Shown: piece by piece, positions 48,862 through 56,608 of the stretch | How the letters are laid out: every line of letters starts with the position of its first letter | How positions within the stretch are numbered: position 1 is the first letter of the stretch | Source: an uncultured Bacteroidales bacterium | GTDB taxonomy: Bacteria; Bacteroidota; Bacteroidia; Bacteroidales; Paludibacteraceae | Direction: 5' to 3' | DNA: 64,000 nucleotides | Assembly: GCA_902798385.1 (NCBI GenBank) | Contig: CADBWK010000006.1 | Location: 1-64,000, forward strand | Program-made: the position numbers and the translations under genes | Notes under the pieces: model-generated | The model's input: only the letters and a program-made list of their open reading frames with translations | What the model was told of the DNA's origin: nothing | Databases searched by the model: none

Positions 48862-51800
48862 ATGCATATGAAACGTTTAGTCCAAATATTTCTGGTAGCG
48901 GTGTTGGCTTACACCATGCCGGTACAGGCAGGAAGCATGTATTTCTGTGATTTCGAGTCCCAGGCAGCACGTGACCGCTGGGTTCTGAATCCTGTAGCCA
49001 ACCAGAACATCTACAATCAGTTGGCCAACAAGTGGTATATCGACGAACCGGGTAATAACAGCAGTACGGGTCATTATGGCCTCTATGTATCTGACGATAA
49101 CGGTGCCTCTGTTCATTACCGCAACAAAGGATGCTGGATCTTTGCCTATGATACCATCTCTTTGCCGGCTATGTCGGGCGATTACCTGCTGACTTTCGAC
49201 TATTGCGTGATGGCGAACGTAGCCAGCAAAGTGGACGGCCTCTATGCCCTCTGGATTCCGATGGTCGATCCGGACACCGGCGATTCGATCAATTTGAACT
49301 GTGTACCTACCGGTGGTATCCCGGCTAAATATGCCAACTATATCATTCCTTTGCAGCCCCAGGCAGGTATGAAAAACCTCAACGGTACGGTGACTTGGAA
49401 GCAATGTGCCGTCAATATCAAAGGCGCTGATTGTGACGGTACGCCGCACTATCTCGCTTTTGCTTGGCAAAACGGTTCCAACATCGCGCAGCAACCGGCT
49501 GCTTCGGTGGATAATATCTTGATCACCGACGGCGAAGAGTGTCCGCAGCCGACCAACCTCACCGTGACAGCGAACGGTACGACCGTGACGCTCAATTGGC
49601 AAGGTACGGCGGATGAGTACGAGGTCAGCGCTTATTCCTACGATGGACAGAAATGGCTCGGTCCGCGTTTGACAGGTGGTCTGACTACCGCTAATTTTAC
49701 CAGTGTGCCTATCGGACAAACGGACTTCATTGTCCGCGCGAAATGTGGTGACGGTTTCTATAGTCTCAAGACCATCGTTTCCAAGCTTATCTATTATCCC
49801 GATCAGCTCTGTGTGGACTATCTGAACATCAATAACGCCAAGTGTTATATCGATAACTCCCCGCCGAATAATACCCTGACTTTCAATGATTTCAAGCAGG
49901 TACAGCCGGTGGATAACGGACCGTCGAGTTCTGCTAGCCGTCATGTCGTCCATTTCGATCGTACGGAGTACGAGCCGCGTACGGGAGGTCAAGCGAAGAC
50001 CGTTCCGGATGGTGAGTTGGCCTCCGTTCGTCTCGGTAACTGGGAGGCTGACAACCATGCCGAGCGAATTGAGTTCTCCTTTGCGGTCGATACGATCAAA
50101 TATCCGGTTCTGCTGCTTAAGTACATGCCGTTGTTGGAGGCACCCGGGCACGATGATCATGAGAACCCGCGTTTCAAACTCGATATCTTGATTAACGGTC
50201 AGACGATCGGTGAGTGCGGACAGGCGGACTTCAACGCCAACAACGTCATGAACGGTACGACCCTCAAGCCCGAGGCAGTGCAGCAAGGATGGCATCTCAC
50301 GCCTTCCTCTGTTTCGCAGACTTCAGCCGATATCGTATGGAAAGACTGGACGACCGTCGGTGTCAACCTGCGCGACAAAAACTATGCAGGCAAGACCCTT
50401 ACGGCGCGTCTGACCACCCATGACTGTACCTTTTCGGCTCACTGCGGATATGCCTACTTCACCCTCGGTTGTTCCGATGGTAAACTCAAAGGTATGAAGT
50501 GCGGTGCTATCAACCCCGAGTTTGAGGCACCGGACGGATTTCACTATCGTTGGGCATATGCCTATAACGAGAAATACCGTCGTCCCGATGGTTCCCTGCC
50601 GGATCAGTATATCCTCAGTACCGACCAGCATTATAATGCCGGTTATCAGGATGACAGCCTTTATGTAGTCGATTGTATGTTCGTTCAAGATCATTCCTGT
50701 TTCTTCTCGCTCTATGCTTCGACTCTGGCTACCAATCCGATTCCGGTAGTGAGAAAGCCGAAGATCTACATGAACTGTCGCAACCAAGAATACCGCGTTA
50801 CGTTGGACGGTATGCATTCATGGGTACAGGAGATCGACCACGTCAAGGGCGATACCGTGGTCAGCAAGGCCTATCATATCGAGTCCCATGAGTGGATTAT
50901 CGATGGTCTGGAGCACGGATGGTCGGATGAGGCGAGACCTACCTTCGACGTTCCGCTGGAGGGTGGTAACTTCAACGTTACCTATCGTGTCTCCTGCGGT
51001 ACCTGCGACTCGACGATTCATTTCCTGCTCCATCTCGATCCGCTCGGTGCTACGCGCGAGACCCAGACTTATACGCTTTGTGATGCCGATCGTAAGGGCG
51101 AAGGATTCAAATGGAAAGAGCGCTCTGATACAACGTATCATACCTATGGTATCGTCGATTCGGTCTTCCTCTATAGCGAAATAACCTCCTGCGATAGTAT
51201 CATCTATCTCGAGCTGCTCGAGCCGACTCGCGTCTTCGAGGATACGATGCTGTTGCCCGAGAACCTGCCGTTCACGTATCATGGCAAGACCTACGACGAG
51301 AACACCAAGACCATGATCGATACCGTGCCGGATCCGAACGACTGCTCCAAGACCTGGGTGCTCAACCTCGAGATCTACGAGTCGCTTATCGTCGAGCCGG
51401 TTACCGCGTATACCTTGTGCGAGGGCGCGGACACGCTCCTGTTCGTTTATGATATCAAGCGCGGACGCTCGCAATCGTTCTTGGCTGCCTTTGACAGCGA
51501 TAAATTCGATACGCTTGTCAATACAGAGCAGAAGAAAGGTCGTTATGAGATCCCGCTGGCTTTGGATCCGGATCTGGAGCCGGGCTTGTATAACGGTACG
51601 CTGCATTTCACGGATCTCAAGCCGGAGTTCAACGTCACGATGCCGTTTACGCTCTCGCTCCTGTATAGCTCAGAGCTGATCACGCAGCGTTGGAACGACG
51701 TGCTCGCTATCCGCAACGACAGCACTATCAAGGCTATCCTCGGAAATAGCGGCTATGACTATACCTTCTTCGCTGTTCAATGGTATGTAGACGGATCGCT

Positions 51801-52161
51801 GATCGAAGGGGCGCATGACTTCAACTACTATACCGGCGAAGGCACTCAGCTGCAATTCGGTAAAGAGTATTCGGCACTGCTTGTCCGCCCGGACGGAACA
51901 CAGGTCTACACCTGTCCGTTCATCCCGACGCCTGTACCCGAGGCGGATTATAACAACGGTATGCCGTCGCTGGTACCGCCTTCTGCTTCGCTGCCGATGA
52001 GAGGCAAGGGTACAGCATACTGGTATGACGTGCTCGGTCGTCGTCATCTGAGCGAGAACTATAACGATTCCGAAATCACAGCTCCGGCTGCCGTCGGATT
52101 CTATCTCCTCGTTCTCCAATCCGACAACGCCCGTGCTACCCATCACGTCCTCGTTCGGTAA
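48862..52161 (+). CDS. T9SS cargo protein with full C-terminal sorting domain (1099 aa), copy 2
   Basis: Last gene of the operon, 14 nt after its paralogue. The start is 48862 or 48868 (MKRLVQIFLVAVLAYTMPVQ signal peptide). Same plan as the gene before: N-terminal jelly-roll-like domain (YFCDFESQAARDRW, HYGLYVSDDNG), Fn3-like domain (about 230, LTVTANGTTVTLNWQG), the shared module (about 385-545: ASVRLGNW, PRFKLDIL, WKDWTTVGVNL, HCGYAYFTLGC), GCDS-like repeats (CDSIIYLELLE), QRWNDVLAIR and VQWYVDGSLI, and a T9SS type-A end (GTAYWYDVLGRRHL, AVGFYLLVLQSDNARATHHV). Side-by-side paralogues suggest a heteromeric pair or a duplication under divergence. Confidence 0.82.
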   Translation: MHMKRLVQIFLVAVLAYTMPVQAGSMYFCDFESQAARDRWVLNPVANQNIYNQLANKWYIDEPGNNSSTGHYGLYVSDDNGASVHYRNKGCWIFAYDTISLPAMSGDYLLTFDYCVMANVASKVDGLYALWIPMVDPDTGDSINLNCVPTGGIPAKYANYIIPLQPQAGMKNLNGTVTWKQCAVNIKGADCDGTPHYLAFAWQNGSNIAQQPAASVDNILITDGEECPQPTNLTVTANGTTVTLNWQGTADEYEVSAYSYDGQKWLGPRLTGGLTTANFTSVPIGQTDFIVRAKCGDGFYSLKTIVSKLIYYPDQLCVDYLNINNAKCYIDNSPPNNTLTFNDFKQVQPVDNGPSSSASRHVVHFDRTEYEPRTGGQAKTVPDGELASVRLGNWEADNHAERIEFSFAVDTIKYPVLLLKYMPLLEAPGHDDHENPRFKLDILINGQTIGECGQADFNANNVMNGTTLKPEAVQQGWHLTPSSVSQTSADIVWKDWTTVGVNLRDKNYAGKTLTARLTTHDCTFSAHCGYAYFTLGCSDGKLKGMKCGAINPEFEAPDGFHYRWAYAYNEKYRRPDGSLPDQYILSTDQHYNAGYQDDSLYVVDCMFVQDHSCFFSLYASTLATNPIPVVRKPKIYMNCRNQEYRVTLDGMHSWVQEIDHVKGDTVVSKAYHIESHEWIIDGLEHGWSDEARPTFDVPLEGGNFNVTYRVSCGTCDSTIHFLLHLDPLGATRETQTYTLCDADRKGEGFKWKERSDTTYHTYGIVDSVFLYSEITSCDSIIYLELLEPTRVFEDTMLLPENLPFTYHGKTYDENTKTMIDTVPDPNDCSKTWVLNLEIYESLIVEPVTAYTLCEGADTLLFVYDIKRGRSQSFLAAFDSDKFDTLVNTEQKKGRYEIPLALDPDLEPGLYNGTLHFTDLKPEFNVTMPFTLSLLYSSELITQRWNDVLAIRNDSTIKAILGNSGYDYTFFAVQWYVDGSLIEGAHDFNYYTGEGTQLQFGKEYSALLVRPDGTQVYTCPFIPTPVPEADYNNGMPSLVPPSASLPMRGKGTAYWYDVLGRRHLSENYNDSEITAPAAVGFYLLVLQSDNARATHHVLVR

Positions 52162-52170
52162 AGAGTGAAG

Positions 52171-52236
52171 GTATGTATTAGGTATGTATTAGGTATGTAT
52201 TAGGTATGTTTTACGTATGTATTACGTATTCATTAC
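52171..52236. repeat. 11-bp tandem repeat, six units (GTATGTATTAG)
   Basis: Three exact GTATGTATTAG units (52171-52203), then GTATGTTTTAC, GTATGTATTAC and GTATTCATTAC, begin 9 nt after the stop of the T9SS cargo gene. Confidence 0.9.
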
Positions 52237-52253
52237 GTTATTAGAATTAGTTT

Positions 52254-52317
52254 CCTAGGCTCCTAGTCCCCTAGTATCCTAGATCCCTAGGTTCCTAGAA
52301 TCCTAGTATCCTAGCCA
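52254..52317. repeat. 8-bp-period array CCTAGNNN, eight units
   Basis: Eight consecutive octamers, each CCTAG plus three variable bases (GCT, TCC, TAT, ATC, GTT, AAT, TAT, CCA). The conserved part is exact in all eight. The array sits between an 11-bp tandem repeat and a terminator. CTAG is normally a rare tetramer in bacteria. Confidence 0.9.
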
Positions 52318-52347
52318 GGCTTCCCAATAACGGGAAGCCGCTTTTTT
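52318..52347 (+). terminator. Rho-independent terminator of the surface operon
   Basis: GGCTTCCC, loop AATAAC, GGGAAGCC (52318-52339), then GCTTTTTT. A perfect 8-bp stem. The remaining stretch to 52,596 holds only the promoter element below and an unremarkable leader. Confidence 0.9.
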
Positions 52348-52454
52348 ATGTTTAAAAGCATAAAATCCCCCGTTTTGCAAACTACACTTAGCAAAATCGG
52401 CGATAATTCGTCATAATCTACCGATTTTTACACATTTATATCCAATTTTTATTG

Positions 52455-52462
52455 TACCTTTG
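52455..52462 (+). promoter_or_regulatory. -7 promoter element upstream of the ORF6N gene
   Basis: TACCTTTG followed by CACCC, as in other starts here; no TTG lies 20 nt upstream (ACA instead), so the -33 half is weak or absent. It implies a leader of about 130 nt to the ATG at 52597. Confidence 0.5.
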
Positions 52463-52596
52463 CACCCGATTTTGTATACACCCCCGCACAGACACGTATA
52501 CGTACGCTAGTGCTATTAAGAACAGGACCATCACGGGACCATGTCCCGAGAACCTTCCAAAGAGAACAATAGAATAATAATTAAACACAACATACT

Positions 52597-53193
52597 ATGG
52601 CGAACGGCAAGTCAAAGAGAGCATTGGTAAAAAAAGCAGATGAAGCAATTATGCCGATATCTATCGAAGATGTGCAGGACAAAATCATTGTTCTGCGCGG
52701 CGAACCGGTTATTTTAGATAGAGATGTAGCTGCTCTTTATGGGGTTCAAACAAAAGAGATTAATCAAGCGGTGAAGAATAACCCGGGTAAGTTTCCGATA
52801 GGGTATGTTTTGCCGGTAGAAGAAGAGGAAATGGAAGAACTGGTCAAAAATTTTGACCGGTTTAATATACTGAAACACAGCACAATAACGCCAAAGGCTT
52901 TCACGGAACGTGGCATGTATATGTTGGCAACCATTCTGAAAAGTAGGCAGGCTGAGGTAACAACTATCGCTATCATTGATACTTTTGCTTCGGTGAAAGA
53001 ATTGGCAAGAACGATCAGGACGCTTAATAATACAGAAAAACCGGAAGAGCAAAAGGGGTTGTTGAAGAAAAGTGGTGAGTTGATAGGTGAGATAATAGGG
53101 AATGATATGACAACAGCGGAGACAGAGACGGAACTGGAGTTGAATTTCGCAGTGTTGAAGGTAAAGCATACCATCAAGCGCAAGAAGAAATGA
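52597..53193 (+). CDS. ORF6N (KilA-N-like) domain protein
   Basis: A 198-residue protein with an N-terminal ORF6N domain (about 22-120: VQDKIIVLRGEPVILDRDVAALYGVQTKEINQAV, interrupted here only in quotation; then FPIGYVLPVEEEEMEEL, TPKAFTERGMYMLATIL). ORF6N is a DNA-binding domain of phage and mobile-element origin, present in many copies in Bacteroidales genomes. The C-terminal 70 residues are charged and helical with a basic end (TIKRKKK). Function unknown; phage-derived regulator or antirepressor are common guesses. It is followed by decayed copies of related genes. Confidence 0.8.
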   Translation: MANGKSKRALVKKADEAIMPISIEDVQDKIIVLRGEPVILDRDVAALYGVQTKEINQAVKNNPGKFPIGYVLPVEEEEMEELVKNFDRFNILKHSTITPKAFTERGMYMLATILKSRQAEVTTIAIIDTFASVKELARTIRTLNNTEKPEEQKGLLKKSGELIGEIIGNDMTTAETETELELNFAVLKVKHTIKRKKK

Positions 53194-53196
53194 AGC

Positions 53197-53240
53197 CGTT
53201 ACAAATTGTAACGTTTTGAAACGTACGCAAAAATCGTACG
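53197..53240. repeat. Two short inverted repeats after the ORF6N gene
   Basis: CGTTACAAATTGTAACG (53197-53213) is a perfect 8-bp inverted repeat with one central base. It is followed by CGTACG (53222-53227) and CGTACG (53235-53240), seven nt apart. Neither has a T-run, so they are not ordinary terminators; they could be protein-binding sites. Confidence 0.6.
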
Positions 53241-53298
53241 GTTGAATAATATCGATAACACAAAAACATAACACGATGGATCAACAGAGCATTAATGT

Positions 53299-53439
53299 AT
53301 GATAGAATTATCCCGCGAGGAATATAATTCTTTAAGGTGCCAAAATGGCACCATAGAAAATGGGCGCGGAGAACATAGCAAATATCTGCCTTATGCTTTT
53401 ACAGAAAATGGAGTAGCAATGTTGAGTAGTATCAATTAA
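53299..53439 (+). pseudogene. ORF6N domain remnant
   Basis: A 46-codon frame (start at 53299 arbitrary) that matches only the second half of an ORF6N domain: LSREEYNSLRCQNGT, then HSKYLPYAFTENGVAMLSS. The N-terminal half and everything after the domain are missing. Positions 53321-53392 are repeated almost exactly at 56426-56497. Confidence 0.7.
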
Positions 53440-53442
53440 GAA

Positions 53443-53814
53443 ATGACAGAAGAACTGAGATATATTCAAACGGGAAACTTATTTGCGGATACCGGTAAGA
53501 TTATTGAGTCTGCAAGGAACACGGCATATCGCGCCGTGAACTATGTGCTGGTTCAAAGGAACTGGTATCTGGGACGACGTATAGCAGAAGAACTAATTGG
53601 AGATCAAACGCGTGAAGAGTTGTACGGCAAAAGTTTAGTACAAGACCTTGCAAAACAATTAACATCAACATATGGCAGTGGTTTTGACTTCAGTAGTTTA
53701 TACAAGTATATCCGCTTTTATCAGTGCTTCCCTGACATTTTGGACACGGCATCTCCAAAATCTTTTTTGCTGATAGAGCGGCAAAAAGAAATTTATCAAA
53801 TGCAACACGATTAA
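53443..53814 (+). pseudogene. Internally deleted DUF1016 (YhcG-type) nuclease gene
   Basis: A 123-codon frame. Residues about 1-105 match the N-terminal helical domain of DUF1016 proteins (AVNYVLVQRNWYLGRRIAEE, LYGKSLVQDLAKQLT, FDFSSLYKYIRFYQCF). The last 14 residues (IERQKEIYQMQHD) look like the extreme C-terminus of such proteins. The PDDEXK nuclease domain between them, about 200 residues, is missing, as if removed by a deletion. The intact relative is at 55204. Begins 3 nt after the ORF6N remnant. It may still be translated, but nuclease activity is not expected. Confidence 0.7.
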
Positions 53815-53815
53815 A

Positions 53816-53859
53816 ATAGAAATAACATAAAAACACAATAGAAATAGCATAAAAACACA
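53816..53859. repeat. 22-bp tandem repeat, two units (leader repeat)
   Basis: Two adjacent 22-nt units, starting ATAGAAATAACATAAAA and ATAGAAATAGCATAAAA and each ending ACACA, differ at one position and precede the KilA-N gene. Close variants lie at 54750-54770, 56314-56334 and 57213-57233. Confidence 0.85.
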
Positions 53860-53870
53860 ATAGATATTAA

Positions 53871-54758
53871 ATGGCAAAGGCAAGAACAATACAAGTAAAT
53901 GACACAAGAATCAATGTGTTGCTCAATAAAGACCAAAATGATTATATCTGTTTGACGGATATGACCAAGAATTTTGAGGATGGCGCTCGTTTGATAGAGA
54001 AGTGGCTTAATAATAAGAGCACGATTGATTTCATGGGAGTATGGGAACAATTGAACAATCCAAATTTTAAAACCCCCGAATTCGGGGGAATTAGAATGGA
54101 GGCTGGGAGTAACCGCTTCTATATGTCGGTGAACAAGTTCATTGAGCGCACCGGTGCTATTGGCATATTTGCTAAGGCCGGCCGCTATGGAGGAACCTAT
54201 GCTCATAAAGATATTGCATACCATTTTGGTATGTGGCTGTCTCCGGAATTCAACTTACTTGTAGTGAAAGAATTCCAGCGTTTAGTGGAGGCGGAGAACA
54301 ACCCATTACTGCTTCAGTGGGATATCTCCAGAATTCTTTCGAAGACCAATTACCAACTGCATACGGATGCAATAAAGGATAATATAATTCCACAACTGTC
54401 AATAGAAAAGAAGAAAGAGTATTTGGTTTATGCATCAGAGGCAGACATGTTGAATTTGGCTTTGTTTGGTTGTAGAGCAAAAGACTGGGAGGAACATAAT
54501 CCTGAATTAGCAAGTAAGGGATTAAATCTTCGGGATACAGCAACCATCAATCAGTTGATAGTCTTGTCGAACCTGGAAGTAGTGAATGCGGAGATGATTA
54601 AACGAGGGGTAGAACGGATTGAGCGTTTTGCATTTCTGCAACAAATGGCGCAAGAGGAATTGACATCTTTGAACAAAACAAATGTAGAGCAGCAATTCAA
54701 ACGGATAGCAACGAAATATCCGGTTGCGATAACGAATGATAGAATCACAATAGAATAA
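53871..54758 (+). CDS. KilA-N domain protein
   Basis: A 295-residue protein with a KilA-N DNA-binding domain in its first 145 residues (YICLTDMTKNF, IEKWLNNKSTIDFMGVWEQ, GRYGGTYAHKDIAYHFGMWL, FNLLVVKEFQRL). The C-terminal half is helical and resembles the tail found in Bacteroidetes KilA-N proteins (EADMLNLALFGCRAKDWEEHNP, LRDTATINQLIVLSNLEVVNA). KilA-N occurs in phage and large DNA virus proteins; the cellular role is unknown. Its stop codon lies inside a copy of the 21-nt leader repeat (54750-54770). Confidence 0.85.
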   Translation: MAKARTIQVNDTRINVLLNKDQNDYICLTDMTKNFEDGARLIEKWLNNKSTIDFMGVWEQLNNPNFKTPEFGGIRMEAGSNRFYMSVNKFIERTGAIGIFAKAGRYGGTYAHKDIAYHFGMWLSPEFNLLVVKEFQRLVEAENNPLLLQWDISRILSKTNYQLHTDAIKDNIIPQLSIEKKKEYLVYASEADMLNLALFGCRAKDWEEHNPELASKGLNLRDTATINQLIVLSNLEVVNAEMIKRGVERIERFAFLQQMAQEELTSLNKTNVEQQFKRIATKYPVAITNDRITIE

Positions 54759-54770
54759 CATAAAAACACA
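54750..54770 (+). repeat. Leader repeat copy
   Basis: ATAGAATAACATAAAAACAC plus A. It precedes the 54778 fragment; identical over 21 nt to the copies at 56314 and 57213. Confidence 0.85.
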
Positions 54771-54777
54771 ACATACT

Positions 54778-54852
54778 ATGAGAACAAATTTACTTAACAA
54801 TTTGTTAAATTGGGTTCTGAAAAAAGGATCAAGTGAGACAAAAAAGGACTAA
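54778..54852 (+). pseudogene. Fragment of the 5' end of the 57241 surface protein gene
   Basis: A 24-codon frame, MRTNLLNNLLNWVLKKGSSE and four more residues, then TAA. Its first nine codons and 28 nt of leader are identical to those of the giant gene at 57241 (MRTNLLNNL, LKKG), after which similarity ends. It is best read as a truncated duplicate, or an insertion point where other genes were added behind a copied leader. Confidence 0.65.
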
Positions 54853-55203
54853 GTAAAAAAATAAAATGACGCTATATCGCTATTAATGAGATGAGACGAT
54901 GAGACTTTGATACTTTGATGAGACTTTGTAAGAGGTTATAAATTAATAGATTATAGGAGAAAGTCTCAAAGTCTCAAAAGTCTCACGACAAAAATGAATA
55001 GCGACAAAGCGACACGGTAAAAATACAAATGGACAAAAAGGACAGAGAGAAATTCGAATGAGGTTGAGGTGACCATAAGTAGACGGAAGGGTAATAACGA
55101 ACGAATAACCAAGTAATATCGAACGAATAACTAACGGGTAGAAGCAAGGAGTAACGTTGACCAGAAGAAGAGGACGGCAAAAGAGACGGAGAGAAAGAAG
55201 AAA
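54853..55203. other. Non-coding stretch with hairpin and short repeats
   Basis: No credible gene. Positions 54901-54928 (GAGACTTTGA units) can pair with 54960-54984 (AAAGTCTC units) to form an imperfect hairpin of about 25 bp with a 31-nt loop. CGAACGAATAAC occurs at 55098-55109 and 55120-55131. The end (55140-55203) is purine-rich and leads into the ATG of the DUF1016 gene. Confidence 0.55.
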
Positions 55204-56259
55204 ATGGAGAAAGAGATAGTAAATAGTATTTCTAATTTACCGGAGAGCAAGCATCTGTATGAGGATGTGTGCCATATTATTGATGATACCCGTACCCGGG
55301 TGGCGGTGTATGTGAACTCTGAAGTTTGCATGACCAATTGGCGCATAGGAACCCGTATCAAAGAAGACGTGCTCTATAACAAGCGCGCGGAATATGGCAA
55401 GCAGGTTATAAAGAATTTGTCGCTGCAACTAACAGAGCGTTATGGCAAGGGCTGGAGTGAGAAGACATTACGTCATTGTCTCCGCAGTGCAGAGACTTTT
55501 TCGGAGGCTGACATTCTCTCCGCAGTGCGGAGACAATTTAGTTGGACACAATTGAAATCAGTAATGTACCTCTCCGACCCGCTGGCTCGCCAATTCTATA
55601 TGCAGATGTGCTATTACGAACATTGGGATACGCGCACGTTGGATGAGAAGATAAGTAGCCAGTTATATGAGAGAACCGCTATCAGCCGTCGCCCGGAAGA
55701 AGTAAGAAAAGCCACATTGGATGTGACATCGGAGAAGAATATGCTTGTGCCGGATTTGGTATTCCGTAGCAGTTATTTCTTGGATGTGCTCGGTTTGCCG
55801 GATAGTTTCTCGGAGAAGGATTTGGAGAGCGCAATCATTTCTCAGATGCAAGAGTTCTTGAGTGAGATGGGAACAGATTTCGCCTTTCTTGCAAGACAGA
55901 AACGGATTACGGTGGATGCTACGGATTATTATATTGATTTGCTCTTCTATCACAGGGGGCTGAGAAGGTTGGTAGCGATAGATTTGAAGTTGGGTAAGTT
56001 TAAGCCGGAACACGAAGGACAAATGCGGTTGTATTTGCGCTATCTGAATCAAAACGAAAGGCGTGAAGGAGAGGAAACACCGATAGGATTGATACTGTGT
56101 TCGGAGGGAAATACGGAGCATATCGAATACCTGATGCTGGATGAGCAAAGTCCAATCAAGGTTGCTCAATATTATACCCAATTGCCGGATAAGAAGATAT
56201 TGGCAGAGAAATTACAACGAGCTATTGCTATCGCTCGTGAGCATTATGCAGAGAAATAA
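55204..56259 (+). CDS. DUF1016 family protein (YhcG-type PDDEXK nuclease), intact
   Basis: A 351-residue protein of normal length for the family. The N-terminal helical half (about 15-165: VAVYVNSEVCMTNWRIGTRI, YGKQVIKNLSLQLTERYGKG, FSWTQLKSVMYL, YYEHWDTRTLDEKI) is followed by a PDDEXK-type nuclease fold (about 180-345: LVPDLVFRSSYFLDVLGL, YYIDLLFYHRGLRRLVAIDL with Asp and Lys in LKLGKFKPEHEGQM, IGLILCSEGNTEHIEYLML). The family is thought to cut or bind nucleic acid; its biological role is not established and some members lie near restriction or mobile genes. A piece of a second copy's C-terminus follows at 56268. Confidence 0.88.
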   Translation: MEKEIVNSISNLPESKHLYEDVCHIIDDTRTRVAVYVNSEVCMTNWRIGTRIKEDVLYNKRAEYGKQVIKNLSLQLTERYGKGWSEKTLRHCLRSAETFSEADILSAVRRQFSWTQLKSVMYLSDPLARQFYMQMCYYEHWDTRTLDEKISSQLYERTAISRRPEEVRKATLDVTSEKNMLVPDLVFRSSYFLDVLGLPDSFSEKDLESAIISQMQEFLSEMGTDFAFLARQKRITVDATDYYIDLLFYHRGLRRLVAIDLKLGKFKPEHEGQMRLYLRYLNQNERREGEETPIGLILCSEGNTEHIEYLMLDEQSPIKVAQYYTQLPDKKILAEKLQRAIAIAREHYAEK

Positions 56260-56267
56260 CTACAAGC

Positions 56268-56312
56268 GAGATAGAAAAGCAGAAAGAAATATATCAATTA
56301 CAACACGAATAA
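56268..56312 (+). pseudogene. C-terminal remnant of a second DUF1016 gene
   Basis: Fourteen codons reading EIEKQKEIYQLQHE and a stop, closely matching the last residues of the deleted gene at 53443 (IERQKEIYQMQHD) in the same setting, directly before a leader repeat. Confidence 0.55.
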
Positions 56313-56313
56313 A

Positions 56314-56334
56314 ATAGAATAACATAAAAACACA
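56314..56334 (+). repeat. Leader repeat copy
   Basis: The same 21 nt as at 54750 and 57213, here in front of an ORF6N relic. Confidence 0.85.
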
Positions 56335-56345
56335 AAGATAGAAAA

Positions 56346-56520
56346 ATGACAAAGAAATCAGAAATACTGAAACAAGACGTTGTGGCATTGGAACCGACAC
56401 GAGTACAGCAGATGATACATGTCATAATATAATTCTTTAAGGTGCCAAAATGGCACCATAGAAAATGGGCGCGGAGAGCATAGCAAATATCTGCCTTTCG
56501 ATTTTGCAAAATGTTCGCAG
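56346..56520 (+). pseudogene. ORF6N gene relic
   Basis: An ATG at 56346 opens 28 codons (MTKKSEILKQDVVALEPTRV, then QQMIHVII) that look like the first residues of an ORF6N protein, up to the position of VQDKIIVL in the intact gene. The sequence then jumps, in another frame, to the second half of the domain (56426-56497), a copy of 53321-53392 with one mismatch, and ends in unrelated DNA. The stretch 56521-56565 shows nothing further. Confidence 0.6.
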
Positions 56521-56565
56521 CCTGCGCACGAATATACATATAAGCGTATATAGGCACCTCTATCC

Positions 56566-56597
56566 GGCTAGCCAACTAGTCAACTAGACAACTAGAA
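56566..56597. repeat. 8-bp-period CTAG array, four units
   Basis: GGCTAGCC, AACTAGTC, AACTAGAC and AACTAGAA follow each other without gaps, ending 11 nt before the ATG of the four-helix-bundle gene. Same period as the arrays at 52254 and 57173. Confidence 0.85.
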
Positions 56598-56608
56598 TAG
56601 TAAACAAC

